Made by a program: the position numbers and the translations under genes
Notes under the pieces: generated by a model
What the model was told of the DNA's origin: nothing
What the model saw: only the letters and a program-made list of their open reading frames with translations
Database searches by the model: none
Origin: Pyrinomonadaceae bacterium
Lineage (GTDB): Bacteria; Acidobacteriota; Blastocatellia; Pyrinomonadales; Pyrinomonadaceae
Assembly (NCBI GenBank): GCA_026786155.1
Contig: JAJAYR010000391.1
Coordinates: 1-14,510 of the forward strand
Reading direction: 5' to 3'
DNA length: 14,510 nucleotides
Shown here: positions 7,461-13,094 of the stretch, one piece after another
How the letters are laid out: each line of letters opens with the position of its first letter
Position numbering within the stretch: the stretch's first letter is position 1

Positions 7461-7553
7461 TTCGGAATAGATGAAAGATGAAAGATGATAATTGATAGAT
7501 TTTTCACGGTTTTATCTCTCAGCTATTATCTTTCATCTTTCATCTATTCCGAA
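7461..7553. repeat. 26-bp perfect inverted repeat with GATGAAA heptamers
   Basis: Arms at 7461-7486 and 7528-7553 are exact complements over 26 bases, separated by 41 bases. Each arm is TTCGGAATA followed by tandem GATGAAA heptamers. It resembles the heptanucleotide STRR and REP/MITE-like elements found in many bacterial genomes; no transposase or target duplication is seen here. Confidence 0.8.
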
Positions 7554-7721
7554 TCGTTTTTCTCATCAGCATAATTTGTGCAACATCACCCAATTTTTTA
7601 TGTTCAAATTACTCTGTTTTCACCACCTCCAAAACAATTCGATTCCCGTCGCCTTTGACTGAATGACGCTTTGAAAGTTACTCTTTTACAGCGACATCAG
7701 AAAAAGCGCAATCTTTCACCA

Positions 7722-8465
7722 ATGGAACATATAGCCGAACTTATCAGGGATTACGGGATTTTTGCGGTTTTCGCGCTTTGCACCGTCGAAGGCGATATCA
7801 CACTGCTTTTGTCGGGCGTGATGGCGCACGGCGGTTTTTTCGGTCCCTATAGTTTTGGGAAAGTTTTTCTGGCGGGAATGCTCGGCGGCATCGTCGGCGA
7901 TAACGTCGCTTATTTTATCGGGCGGCTGTTCAGAAAGACGATTAAACATTATCGTTTTTACGAAATGGCGCGACCGCGCATCGAGCGGCTGATTGAGAAG
8001 TTCGGCGGTTTTGCCATCGTCATTTCAAAATATATTTACGGAATCCGCGCCGCAATGTGCGTTTTCTACGGCATCGGCAGAATGTCTTATCCGCGATTTT
8101 TATTTTTGGATGTCATTAGCTGCGCGATTTGGTCATTGATTCTGGCGAGCATCGGCTATTTTTTCAGCGGCGCAATTACGAGCATCATCGGCGATTTCAA
8201 GCAAATCGGCATCTGGCTGTTTTTTATCGTTTTGACTGGCATTATCATTTTTTACGTCATCGAGCGGTATTATCTTTCCGATAAAGTCGAAGAAGCCAAT
8301 CCAAATCCCGAAACGATTCATCGCATCGAGGAAAAATTGCACCACATCGAAGAACGCCTTCACCTGACGAGTGCGCCGAACCGCGAGGCGGAGAAGGGGA
8401 GAAAGGGAGAAGAGGAGAAAGGGAGAAAAGGAGAAGAGGAGAAAAAAAACGCTGTCGGTAGTTGA
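7722..8465 (+). CDS. DedA-family (VTT domain) membrane protein with repeat-encoded tail
   Basis: A 247-residue polytopic membrane protein of the DedA/SNARE-associated family, members of which are linked to lipid flipping and membrane homeostasis. Seen: the N-terminal re-entrant region with acidic TVEGD (21-25), the signature GGIVGDNVAYFIGR (55-68), and KYIYGIRAAMCVFYG with its arginine at 109, then SIGYFFSG and a membrane helix at 162-181. After it comes a short amphipathic segment (IHRIEEKLHHIEERLHL, 199-215). Residues about 223-241 are an EKGRKGEE repeat encoded by the purine octamer tract at 8390-8449, foreign to the family. I chose the ATG at 7722, which places MEHIAELIRDYG as in relatives; a TTG at 7671 would add 17 polar residues. 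Neither has a good Shine-Dalgarno sequence. The sugar kinase follows after 55 bases. Confidence 0.88.
   Translation: MEHIAELIRDYGIFAVFALCTVEGDITLLLSGVMAHGGFFGPYSFGKVFLAGMLGGIVGDNVAYFIGRLFRKTIKHYRFYEMARPRIERLIEKFGGFAIVISKYIYGIRAAMCVFYGIGRMSYPRFLFLDVISCAIWSLILASIGYFFSGAITSIIGDFKQIGIWLFFIVLTGIIIFYVIERYYLSDKVEEANPNPETIHRIEEKLHHIEERLHLTSAPNREAEKGRKGEEEKGRKGEEEKKNAVGS
8390..8449 (+). repeat. Seven GGAGAARR octamers, 60-base all-purine tract, inside the DedA gene
   Basis: Seven consecutive 8-base units, each GGAGAA plus two purines, occupy 8390-8445; four more A bases make an unbroken run of 60 purines on the plus strand. Because eight is not a multiple of three, three units encode one eight-residue EKGRKGEE period. 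Gain or loss of one unit would shift the frame of the tail. Confidence 0.9.
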
Positions 8466-8485
8466 TATTTTAATCACGATAAAAA

Positions 8486-8518
8486 ACTGACCACTGACCA
8501 CTAACCACTGACCACTAA
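8486..8518. repeat. ACTGACC heptamer tandem repeat, 4.7 copies
   Basis: Units run ACTGACC, ACTGACC, ACTAACC, ACTGACC, ACTAA from 8486 to 8518 and stop two bases before the kinase ATG. It occupies the place where a Shine-Dalgarno sequence would lie. Similar heptamer arrays (STRR) are known from cyanobacteria and other phyla. Confidence 0.85.
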
Positions 8519-8520
8519 TT

Positions 8521-9528
8521 ATGATAATCGAATCATCTGCGCCGACGAGAGTTGATTTAGCGGGCGGAACTATTGATATTCCGCCGCTTTTTCTTTTTCA
8601 CGAAGGCGCGTCAACCGTTAATTTCGCGGTTAATCTGATGGCGAAATGCCGCATCGAAACCCGTTCAGACGATGTAATCGAATTGATTTCGATTGACCGG
8701 CAAGTCGAACTCGAATCGTCGCTCGACCGCATCGGCGAGTTGAAAAACGAACCGCGTCTCGAACTGCTCGCCAAACTCGTCTATTTTTTCCAGCCCGAAA
8801 CCGGATTTACGATGACGACCGAATCCGAAGCTCCGGCGGGCGCGGGACTCGCCGGTTCTTCGACGCTGAATATCGCCTGCATCGGCGCGTTAAATAAATT
8901 AGTCGGGAATCGTTACGCGCCCGAAAGATTTATCCCGATTGCCGCTAACATCGAATGTCAGGTGATAAAAGTTCCGACCGGATTTCAGGATTATTATTCG
9001 GCGCAATACGGCGGCACGGCTTCGATTCATTTTCGTCCCGACGGCATCGAACGCGAGGCGTTGGACGTTGATATAAAAACTTTGCAGGAAAGAATCGTCG
9101 TTTGCTACACCGGCGAGCCGCGCAATTCCGGCACGAATAATTGGGAAATGACCAAACGCCACATTGACGGCGATAAGGAAATTTTCGATATTTTTGAAGG
9201 CATCCGCGATTCGGCGATAAACTTGCGCGAAGCACTTTTGCAAAACGATTGGAACGCGGTCGGCGAAACGATGCTGAAATCGCACCCGCAGCGCAAGCGT
9301 CTCGCGCCCGGCATTGCGACCGCGCAGATGGACAAATTAATTGATGTCGCGTTGGCAAACGGCGCGATTGCTCCGAAAATCTGCGGCGCGGGCGGCGGCG
9401 GCTGTATCGCTTTTTTCTGCGAAGAAAATCGTCAAGCCGATGTCGAACGGGCGTTAGCCGAACAGCCCGAAGCGGAAGTTTTGCAATGGAGTTTGTGCGA
9501 ACAAGGTTTGACGGTTAATGAAATTTAG
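8521..9528 (+). CDS. GHMP-family sugar kinase (HddA-like)
   Basis: A 335-residue soluble kinase with the three GHMP motifs: substrate-binding APTRVDLAGGTID (7-19), the ATP loop EAPAGAGLAGSSTLN (103-117) and the C-terminal KICGAGGGGCIAFF (286-299). GFQDYYSAQYGG (154-165) carries the aspartate expected for the catalytic base and is typical of the D-glycero-D-manno-heptose 7-phosphate kinase branch. If so it phosphorylates a heptose phosphate at C1 for a GDP-heptose route; no other heptose genes are near, so a related sugar kinase (fucokinase- or mevalonate-like) is possible. The ATG at 8521 directly precedes motif 1 and so is secure, yet no Shine-Dalgarno sequence exists because a heptamer repeat fills that site. 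It lies 55 bases after the DedA gene and may share its transcript. Confidence 0.88.
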   Translation: MIIESSAPTRVDLAGGTIDIPPLFLFHEGASTVNFAVNLMAKCRIETRSDDVIELISIDRQVELESSLDRIGELKNEPRLELLAKLVYFFQPETGFTMTTESEAPAGAGLAGSSTLNIACIGALNKLVGNRYAPERFIPIAANIECQVIKVPTGFQDYYSAQYGGTASIHFRPDGIEREALDVDIKTLQERIVVCYTGEPRNSGTNNWEMTKRHIDGDKEIFDIFEGIRDSAINLREALLQNDWNAVGETMLKSHPQRKRLAPGIATAQMDKLIDVALANGAIAPKICGAGGGGCIAFFCEENRQADVERALAEQPEAEVLQWSLCEQGLTVNEI

Positions 9529-9581
9529 AATTCGACGGTGATTTTGTTTCTAGAAGCAATCTTAAAAAATTACGCGCTAAA

Positions 9582-9655
9582 GTTATGAGTTCACGCTTTA
9601 GCGTGTTTCCGCCAGCGAAACGCGGCGGAGGCAAACTAAAGTTTGAACTCTAAAC
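9582..9655. repeat. Long hairpin element with nested palindromes
   Basis: Arms at 9582-9613 and 9624-9655 pair at 24 of 32 positions around AGCGAAACGC. Each arm itself holds a palindrome: CACGCTTTAGCGTG (9592-9605) and CAAACTAAAGTTTG (9632-9645), with the inner CCGCC/GGCGG perfect. It lies 53 bases after the kinase stop, without a T-tract. It looks like a non-autonomous repeat (REP or MITE type). The remainder of 9529-9766 shows nothing clear apart from the next gene's ribosome-binding site. Confidence 0.75.
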
Positions 9656-9766
9656 ACAAGACCAATTTCTGAAACGGCTTTCGGATATTAGCGGCAAACC
9701 CGTTTTCAATCTTCGTCTTCAAAGACTTGATTGTTTCTCCCCAAAAAACATTTGAGGAAATAAATT

Positions 9767-10501
9767 ATGAAAAAATCTATTCTTTTGACATTGTGTTCGA
9801 TTTTGATTTTCGCTTTTTCCGCCTCCGCGCAGGTTGAACAAAACAGATATTCGTCGTCGCGGCTCGACAATTTGCTCAACCAGTTGAAACGGCAGACGGT
9901 TGATTTGGTTGACCGCACCTCGGAGGATTTGAAGCGCAATAATTCTAATACCCGTGCCGACATCGAAGCGGCGTTTCTGGCGCAGCAGCTCGATGCCAGC
10001 ACCGGCTTTTTTCAGGAATTCGTCCGCGACGGGCGACGCGCTTCCGAATTGCGCGACGCGGGCGCGATTTTGAGCGATTTGGTTCGCCGCGCTCCGAATT
10101 ACGGCGCGAACAACGCTTTGTGGCGCGATGCTCAAAAAGCCATCGGCGACATCAATCGTGAACTCGGCGGCAACAATAACGGCGGCGGAGATAACGGCGG
10201 CGGGCAGTCGAACGGACGCGCGTTCTGGCGCGGAACGGTTGACCAGGAAGTCCAACTCGTCATTCAAAGACGCAACATCGAAACGCGAACGATTTCCGGC
10301 TCGCCATATGAGAACGGAACTTTCAGCTTTACGTCATCGCTGCCGACGCGCAACGTCAATGTCGAGGTCGTTAAAAAATCCGGGCGCGGCACCGTTCGCG
10401 TTCTCGAACAGCCGAACCGTGACAACGATTACACGACCATCATCCAGATTATTGACGGCGGCGGCGGCGCGAAGGAATACCAATTGGAAATCGTCTGGTA
10501 A
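9767..10501 (+). CDS. Exported protein of unknown function, helical N-part and beta C-part
   Basis: I do not recognise a named family. The 244-residue product begins with a clear signal peptide (MKKSILLTLCSILIFAFSASA, cleavage after residue 21). Residues about 22-133 are rich in helix-forming, charged and Gln/Asn residues. A flexible linker of Gly and Asn at 134-150 (GGNNNGGGDNGGGQSNG) joins a C-terminal part of about 94 residues that is mostly beta-like (AFWRGTVDQEVQLVIQRR, then NVNVEVVKK and TIIQIID) and ends in YQLEIVW. A periplasmic or surface location is inferred; the architecture suggests a small binding domain carried on a helical stalk. GAGGA at 9754-9758 is a good ribosome-binding site eight bases before the ATG. 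It stands between two hairpin elements and converges on purQ, so it is probably transcribed alone. Confidence 0.8.
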   Translation: MKKSILLTLCSILIFAFSASAQVEQNRYSSSRLDNLLNQLKRQTVDLVDRTSEDLKRNNSNTRADIEAAFLAQQLDASTGFFQEFVRDGRRASELRDAGAILSDLVRRAPNYGANNALWRDAQKAIGDINRELGGNNNGGGDNGGGQSNGRAFWRGTVDQEVQLVIQRRNIETRTISGSPYENGTFSFTSSLPTRNVNVEVVKKSGRGTVRVLEQPNRDNDYTTIIQIIDGGGGAKEYQLEIVW

Positions 10502-10518
10502 TAAAATTTTCAACGAAT

Positions 10519-10568
10519 AATGGATAATGGATAATTAAGAACATCTCTTAAATTATCCATTATCCATT
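10519..10568. repeat. GGATAAT heptamer hairpin between convergent genes
   Basis: Eighteen-base arms (AATGGATAATGGATAATT at 10519-10536 and its exact complement at 10551-10568) extend inward by AAGA/TCTT with one bulged A, leaving a five-base loop. The arms consist of tandem ATAATGG heptamers. Lying 17 bases after the exported-protein stop and 5 bases before the purQ stop (10574), it could end transcripts from both directions. Confidence 0.8.
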
Positions 10569-10573
10569 TTCCG

Positions 10574-11275
10574 TTATCCGTTGATAGATGCGATTGTTTT
10601 GGTCAGCGAACGAAAAATATCGCGCCCGTCGTTCGAGCCTAAAAGTCCTTCACAGGCGCGTTCCGGGTGCGGCATCATTCCCAATACATTACGGTTTTCG
10701 TTGCAGATTCCGGCGATGTTGGAACGTGCGCCGTTCGGATTGGCGGCGTCGGTGATCGCGCCGTTTTCGTCGCAGTAGCGGAAAACAATCTGCCCGTTTT
10801 CTTCCAAATTTTGGAAAGTTTCGTCGTCGCAAACGTAATTGCCTTCGGCGTGAGCAATCGGGATTGATAAAACTTTGCCGCTTTCGACTTCGCTCGTGAA
10901 CGGCGTGTTTTCATTCTCGACGGACAGATGAATGTGGCGGCAGACGAAATGCAAATCGCGGTTGCGAATCAACGCGCCCGGCAGCAATCCGGCTTCACAG
11001 AGAATCTGAAAGCCGTTGCAGATGCCGAAAACGAATTTGCCCTGCGCCGCAAAATTTTTGACTGCGTTCATCACGGGCGAAAATCTGGCTAACGCACCGG
11101 CGCGAAGATAATCGCCGTAAGAAAATCCGCCCGGCACGACCAAAGCGTCGTATTCGCTCAAATCGGTTTGCTTGTGCCAGATAAAATCAACCGGCTGCCC
11201 GACGTGCTTCGACAAAACGTGATAAGCGTCATGGTCGCAATTCGAGCCGGGAAAAACTATTACTCCGAATTTCAT
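10574..11275 (-). CDS. purQ: Phosphoribosylformylglycinamidine synthase, glutaminase subunit PurQ
   Basis: A 233-residue class I glutamine amidotransferase. It hydrolyses glutamine and passes ammonia to PurL for FGAR to FGAM conversion, step four of de novo purine synthesis, in a complex with PurS. Seen: FPGSNCDHD at 8-16, VVPGGFSYGDYLRAGA at 46-61, the nucleophile Cys86 in FGICNGFQIL, and His203 with Glu205 in MMPHPERA, which completes the triad. Length is normal. The ATG at 11273-11275 lies five bases after the stop of the 63-codon gene and has no strong Shine-Dalgarno sequence, so translational coupling to that gene is likely. It is the last gene of the leftward purS cluster, and the hairpin at 10519 follows. 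purS is not adjacent as usual: two unrelated genes lie between them. Confidence 0.97.
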   Translation of the reverse strand: MKFGVIVFPGSNCDHDAYHVLSKHVGQPVDFIWHKQTDLSEYDALVVPGGFSYGDYLRAGALARFSPVMNAVKNFAAQGKFVFGICNGFQILCEAGLLPGALIRNRDLHFVCRHIHLSVENENTPFTSEVESGKVLSIPIAHAEGNYVCDDETFQNLEENGQIVFRYCDENGAITDAANPNGARSNIAGICNENRNVLGMMPHPERACEGLLGSNDGRDIFRSLTKTIASING

Positions 11276-11280
11276 GATTT

Positions 11281-11472
11281 TTATTTTTTGAGCAGTCGCA
11301 AGGCGCGTTCAAATTCGGCACTCGGCTTTTTCAGATTGTTTTTGACGGCAATCTCCGAAATCATCAGATAGCGTTGCTGCATCGCGTATAATTGGCGGAT
11401 TTTTTCCTCAACCGGCAAATTCTTCTGCCGCGAACGAAAGCGCGATTTCATTTCTTCAACCGTTTCCTTCAT
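11281..11472 (-). CDS. 63-residue protein of unknown function, paired with the nucleotidyltransferase-like gene
   Basis: I do not recognise a family. The product is small, basic and predicted helical (KETVEEMKSRFRSRQKNL, then a YAMQQRYLMISEIAVKNN segment and a basic KKPSAEFERALRLLKK end), with no signal peptide, membrane helix or cysteine. It overlaps the nucleotidyltransferase gene by 17 bases and stops five bases before purQ. At the ATG 11470-11472 the GGAG touches the start codon, which is too close; the in-frame ATG at 11449-11451 follows AAGGA by 13 bases and would give 56 residues just after the partner's stop. A small partner gene overlapping a nucleotidyltransferase recalls toxin-antitoxin or HEPN/MNT pairs, but no HEPN R-x4-6-H motif is present, so the pairing function is only inferred. 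Confidence 0.6.
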   Translation of the reverse strand: MKETVEEMKSRFRSRQKNLPVEEKIRQLYAMQQRYLMISEIAVKNNLKKPSAEFERALRLLKK

Positions 11473-12004
11473 CTCCGCCGAATCTCCAGTATTCTTTATT
11501 CCATTTCGCTTCCAAATCGTGCGCCCGCAAAATCTTTTTCAGCAAAATCACGTCTAAAACATCATTTTCGATAAAATCCGCCAGCCGCAGCCAATCCTTT
11601 CTGCGTCCCGTTTCCGCCATTAGCGCGGCGAGATGTTCGGGGCGCATCACGCGAGCCGTTTCATTTTCAAACTTCAGTTCATTGGCTTGTGCGACCGCTT
11701 CCTTCCACAAAGCGGACACGCTTTCCAAAAACTGCACCGCCCAGCCGTGAATTTTAATATATTCGGCTTCCGCTTCAAATCCGTTTCGCGCGGCGAATTC
11801 GTAAATTGCTTCGAGTCGCCGCAGTTCGCTTGAAGGTTCTTTTCCCAAAACAAAAAAAATATCCAAATCAAAAGTTTCACGCGGCTCGATGTAGAAAATC
11901 GCGGCGACCGCGCCGCCGACGGCGTAATCGGCAATCACGCCTTGTCCGGTCATTTCCCGCAAAACGCGAAAGACGGCGGGTAAATCAGGCGTTTCCGAAC
12001 TCAT
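11456..12004 (-). CDS. Nucleotidyltransferase-like protein (AbiEii / DUF6036-like)
   Basis: A 182-residue soluble protein. YAVGGAVAAIFYIEPRETFDLDIFF (27-51) has the GG followed by D-x-D (Asp46, Asp48) arrangement of polymerase-beta-type nucleotidyltransferases, and MRPEHLAALMAETGRRKDWLRLADFIE (120-146) is the helical R-K-D segment of AbiEii-like members. Such proteins transfer a nucleotide or serve as toxins that modify tRNA or proteins; others lack activity, and a third acidic residue is not obvious here. Its ATG overlaps the purS stop as ATGA (12001-12004), and its end overlaps the next small gene by 17 bases. This is a compact insertion between purS and purQ. Family assignment is from motifs; whether it is a toxin, an antitoxin or a purine-linked enzyme cannot be settled from sequence. 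Confidence 0.75.
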   Translation of the reverse strand: MSSETPDLPAVFRVLREMTGQGVIADYAVGGAVAAIFYIEPRETFDLDIFFVLGKEPSSELRRLEAIYEFAARNGFEAEAEYIKIHGWAVQFLESVSALWKEAVAQANELKFENETARVMRPEHLAALMAETGRRKDWLRLADFIENDVLDVILLKKILRAHDLEAKWNKEYWRFGGDEGNG

Positions 12005-12246
12005 CGAACAATCTCCACGCGATAATCCTCAATCACCGGATTTGCCAGCACGTTTTTGGCAATGTTTTCGGCGGTGTTTCGCGCGTCGGTTTCCGATAAA
12101 TCCGCATCGAGCGCGATTTCAAAATACTTGCCCTGCCGGATGTCCGTGATTTCTTCGATGCCGAGCAGTTCGACCGAATGATGAATCGCTTTGCCCTGCG
12201 GGTCAAGCACGCCCGGTTTTAAGGTTACATAGACTTTTGCTTTCAT
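12001..12246 (-). CDS. purS: Phosphoribosylformylglycinamidine synthase subunit PurS
   Basis: An 81-residue protein with the full PurS pattern: MKAKVYVTLKPGVLDPQG (1-18), HSVELLG, then ITDIRQGKYFEIAL (34-47) and a C-terminal NPVIEDYRVEIV. PurS dimers bridge PurL and PurQ in the three-subunit FGAM synthase of de novo purine synthesis and have no catalytic residues themselves. Length is typical. On the minus strand GGAG (12256-12259 in plus coordinates) lies nine bases before the ATG at 12244-12246. The gene heads a leftward cluster that ends with purQ and overlaps the nucleotidyltransferase-like gene by four bases. The 138 bases upstream (12247-12384) must hold its promoter and that of the divergent membrane protein; I see no convincing -35/-10 pair there. 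Confidence 0.95.
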   Translation of the reverse strand: MKAKVYVTLKPGVLDPQGKAIHHSVELLGIEEITDIRQGKYFEIALDADLSETDARNTAENIAKNVLANPVIEDYRVEIVR

Positions 12247-12384
12247 TTTTGCTTTCTCCGAAAGAATAATCTAAATTTTCCCGCAAAATCTTGTTTTAAG
12301 CAACGCCTTTGTGGTAGATTTCCTATTACTTGATTTACAACTTCCCAATTCGTTCAAATTCAAAAAGGAGATTTTAATAAAAAT

Positions 12385-12780
12385 ATGCAAAATATGTCAG
12401 GCGGCAAATCCGCTTTAGGGCTTGATGGAAACGTAACGGCACTGATCGGTTATCTTATCGGTATCGTCGCTTTGATTTTGATTTTCATTGAAAAGGACAA
12501 TAAATTTGTCCGTTTTCACGCGATTCAAGCGGTTCTGTGGTCGGTTTTCTGCACAATTGGAATTATCGTCGTCGCCATTGTCGGCATAATTTTAGGCTTA
12601 GTTGTTAGTGCCGTTTCGACCAATTTGGCAGGTATCGTTTGGATTTTAACGATTCTGCTTTATGTCGGTTTAATTTTTGGATTACTCGGTGGTCTGATTT
12701 TCGGCGCGATTAAGGCATACGGTAATTCGCTGTTCAAACTTCCGGTCGTCGGCAACTTTGCCGAAAAATGGTCAAGCTAA
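12385..12780 (+). CDS. DUF4870 (Tic20-like) small membrane protein
   Basis: A 131-residue membrane protein with the DUF4870 pattern: a soluble GLDGNVTALIGYLIG entry, then EKDNKFVRFHAIQAVLW (residues about 34-50), where the charged EKDNKFVRFHA loop sits between two helices, followed by two long hydrophobic stretches near 51-80 and 86-117 and a final KLPVVGNFAEKW. The function of this family is unknown; distant likeness to the chloroplast translocon subunit Tic20 is family knowledge and says little about the role here. AAGGAG (12365-12370) precedes the ATG by 14 bases, longer than usual, with an A+T-rich spacer. It is divergent from purS and ends at a strong terminator at 12799, so it is transcribed alone. 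Confidence 0.87.
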   Translation: MQNMSGGKSALGLDGNVTALIGYLIGIVALILIFIEKDNKFVRFHAIQAVLWSVFCTIGIIVVAIVGIILGLVVSAVSTNLAGIVWILTILLYVGLIFGLLGGLIFGAIKAYGNSLFKLPVVGNFAEKWSS

Positions 12781-12798
12781 ATTGATTTTCAATTGGTA

Positions 12799-12832
12799 AA
12801 AAGCGAGAGTTTCGGCTCTCGCTTTTGTTTTT
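12799..12832 (+). terminator. Rho-independent terminator after the DUF4870 gene
   Basis: AAAAGCGAGAG (12799-12809) pairs exactly with CTCTCGCTTTT (12816-12826) around TTTCGG, followed by GTTTTT. The stem, loop and T-rich tail are textbook, and it lies 19 bases after the DUF4870 stop. The A-run on the 5' side may let it work in both directions. The hicA start codon begins eight bases after its tail. Confidence 0.93.
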
Positions 12833-12839
12833 AATCTTG

Positions 12840-13094
12840 ATGAGCAAATGTGATAAACTGCTTGAAAAAGCGGCAAATTCTCCGAATAATTTTAGCTTTA
12901 CGGAAATATGTCAATTAGCCGAGTGCTATGGTTTTGAATTTCAAAGACAAAGCGGTTCGCACGTTCTTTACGAAAATTTGAGTTTGGAAATTTTGGAATA
13001 TAGATTGATGAACTTTCAAAATTTCAAAGGAAAAGCCAAACCTTATCAAGTGAAACAACTGTTAAAAGCAATTTCAATTTTGAACGATGAGTAA
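12840..13094 (+). CDS. hicA: HicA-like type II toxin (mRNA interferase)
   Basis: An 84-residue protein with the HicA double-stranded-RNA-binding-like layout: a KLLEKA N-terminal helix, SFTEICQLAECYGFEFQRQ, then GSHVLYEN with the conserved catalytic His41, and a closing KPYQVKQLLKAI helix. HicA toxins cleave mRNA at the ribosome and are held inactive by HicB. The ATG at 12840 is preferred to a TTG at 12825 that lies inside the terminator. No Shine-Dalgarno sequence is visible and the start is eight bases after the terminator tail, so expression may be leaderless or from read-through. Its 3' end overlaps hicB by eight bases. Base composition is much lower in G+C than hicB (about a third against a half, hand count), which suggests different histories. 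Confidence 0.8.
   Translation: MSKCDKLLEKAANSPNNFSFTEICQLAECYGFEFQRQSGSHVLYENLSLEILEYRLMNFQNFKGKAKPYQVKQLLKAISILNDE

Larger units (their letters stand above)
7336..7721. other. Gene-free region of 386 bases holding two hairpins
   Basis: No credible coding frame is seen between the desaturase and DedA genes. It contains the terminator-like hairpin at 7362-7411, the repeat hairpin at 7461-7553, and an unremarkable 7554-7721. A TTG start for DedA at 7671 is conceivable and would shorten this gap. Confidence 0.6.

Noticed and set aside
7633..7650. TTCGATT followed by CCCGTC, resembling a tRNA T-loop
   Set aside because: The flanking bases do not form the five-pair T-stem and no acceptor, D or anticodon arm can be found around it.
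9719..10267. 182-codon frame opposite the exported protein
   Set aside because: The plus-strand gene has a signal peptide and a good ribosome-binding site; the opposite frame has neither and ends in the intergenic region.
11281..11472. Interpretation of the 63-residue protein as a HEPN toxin of a HEPN/MNT pair
   Set aside because: It is too short and lacks the R-x4-6-H motif; only the gene arrangement is similar.
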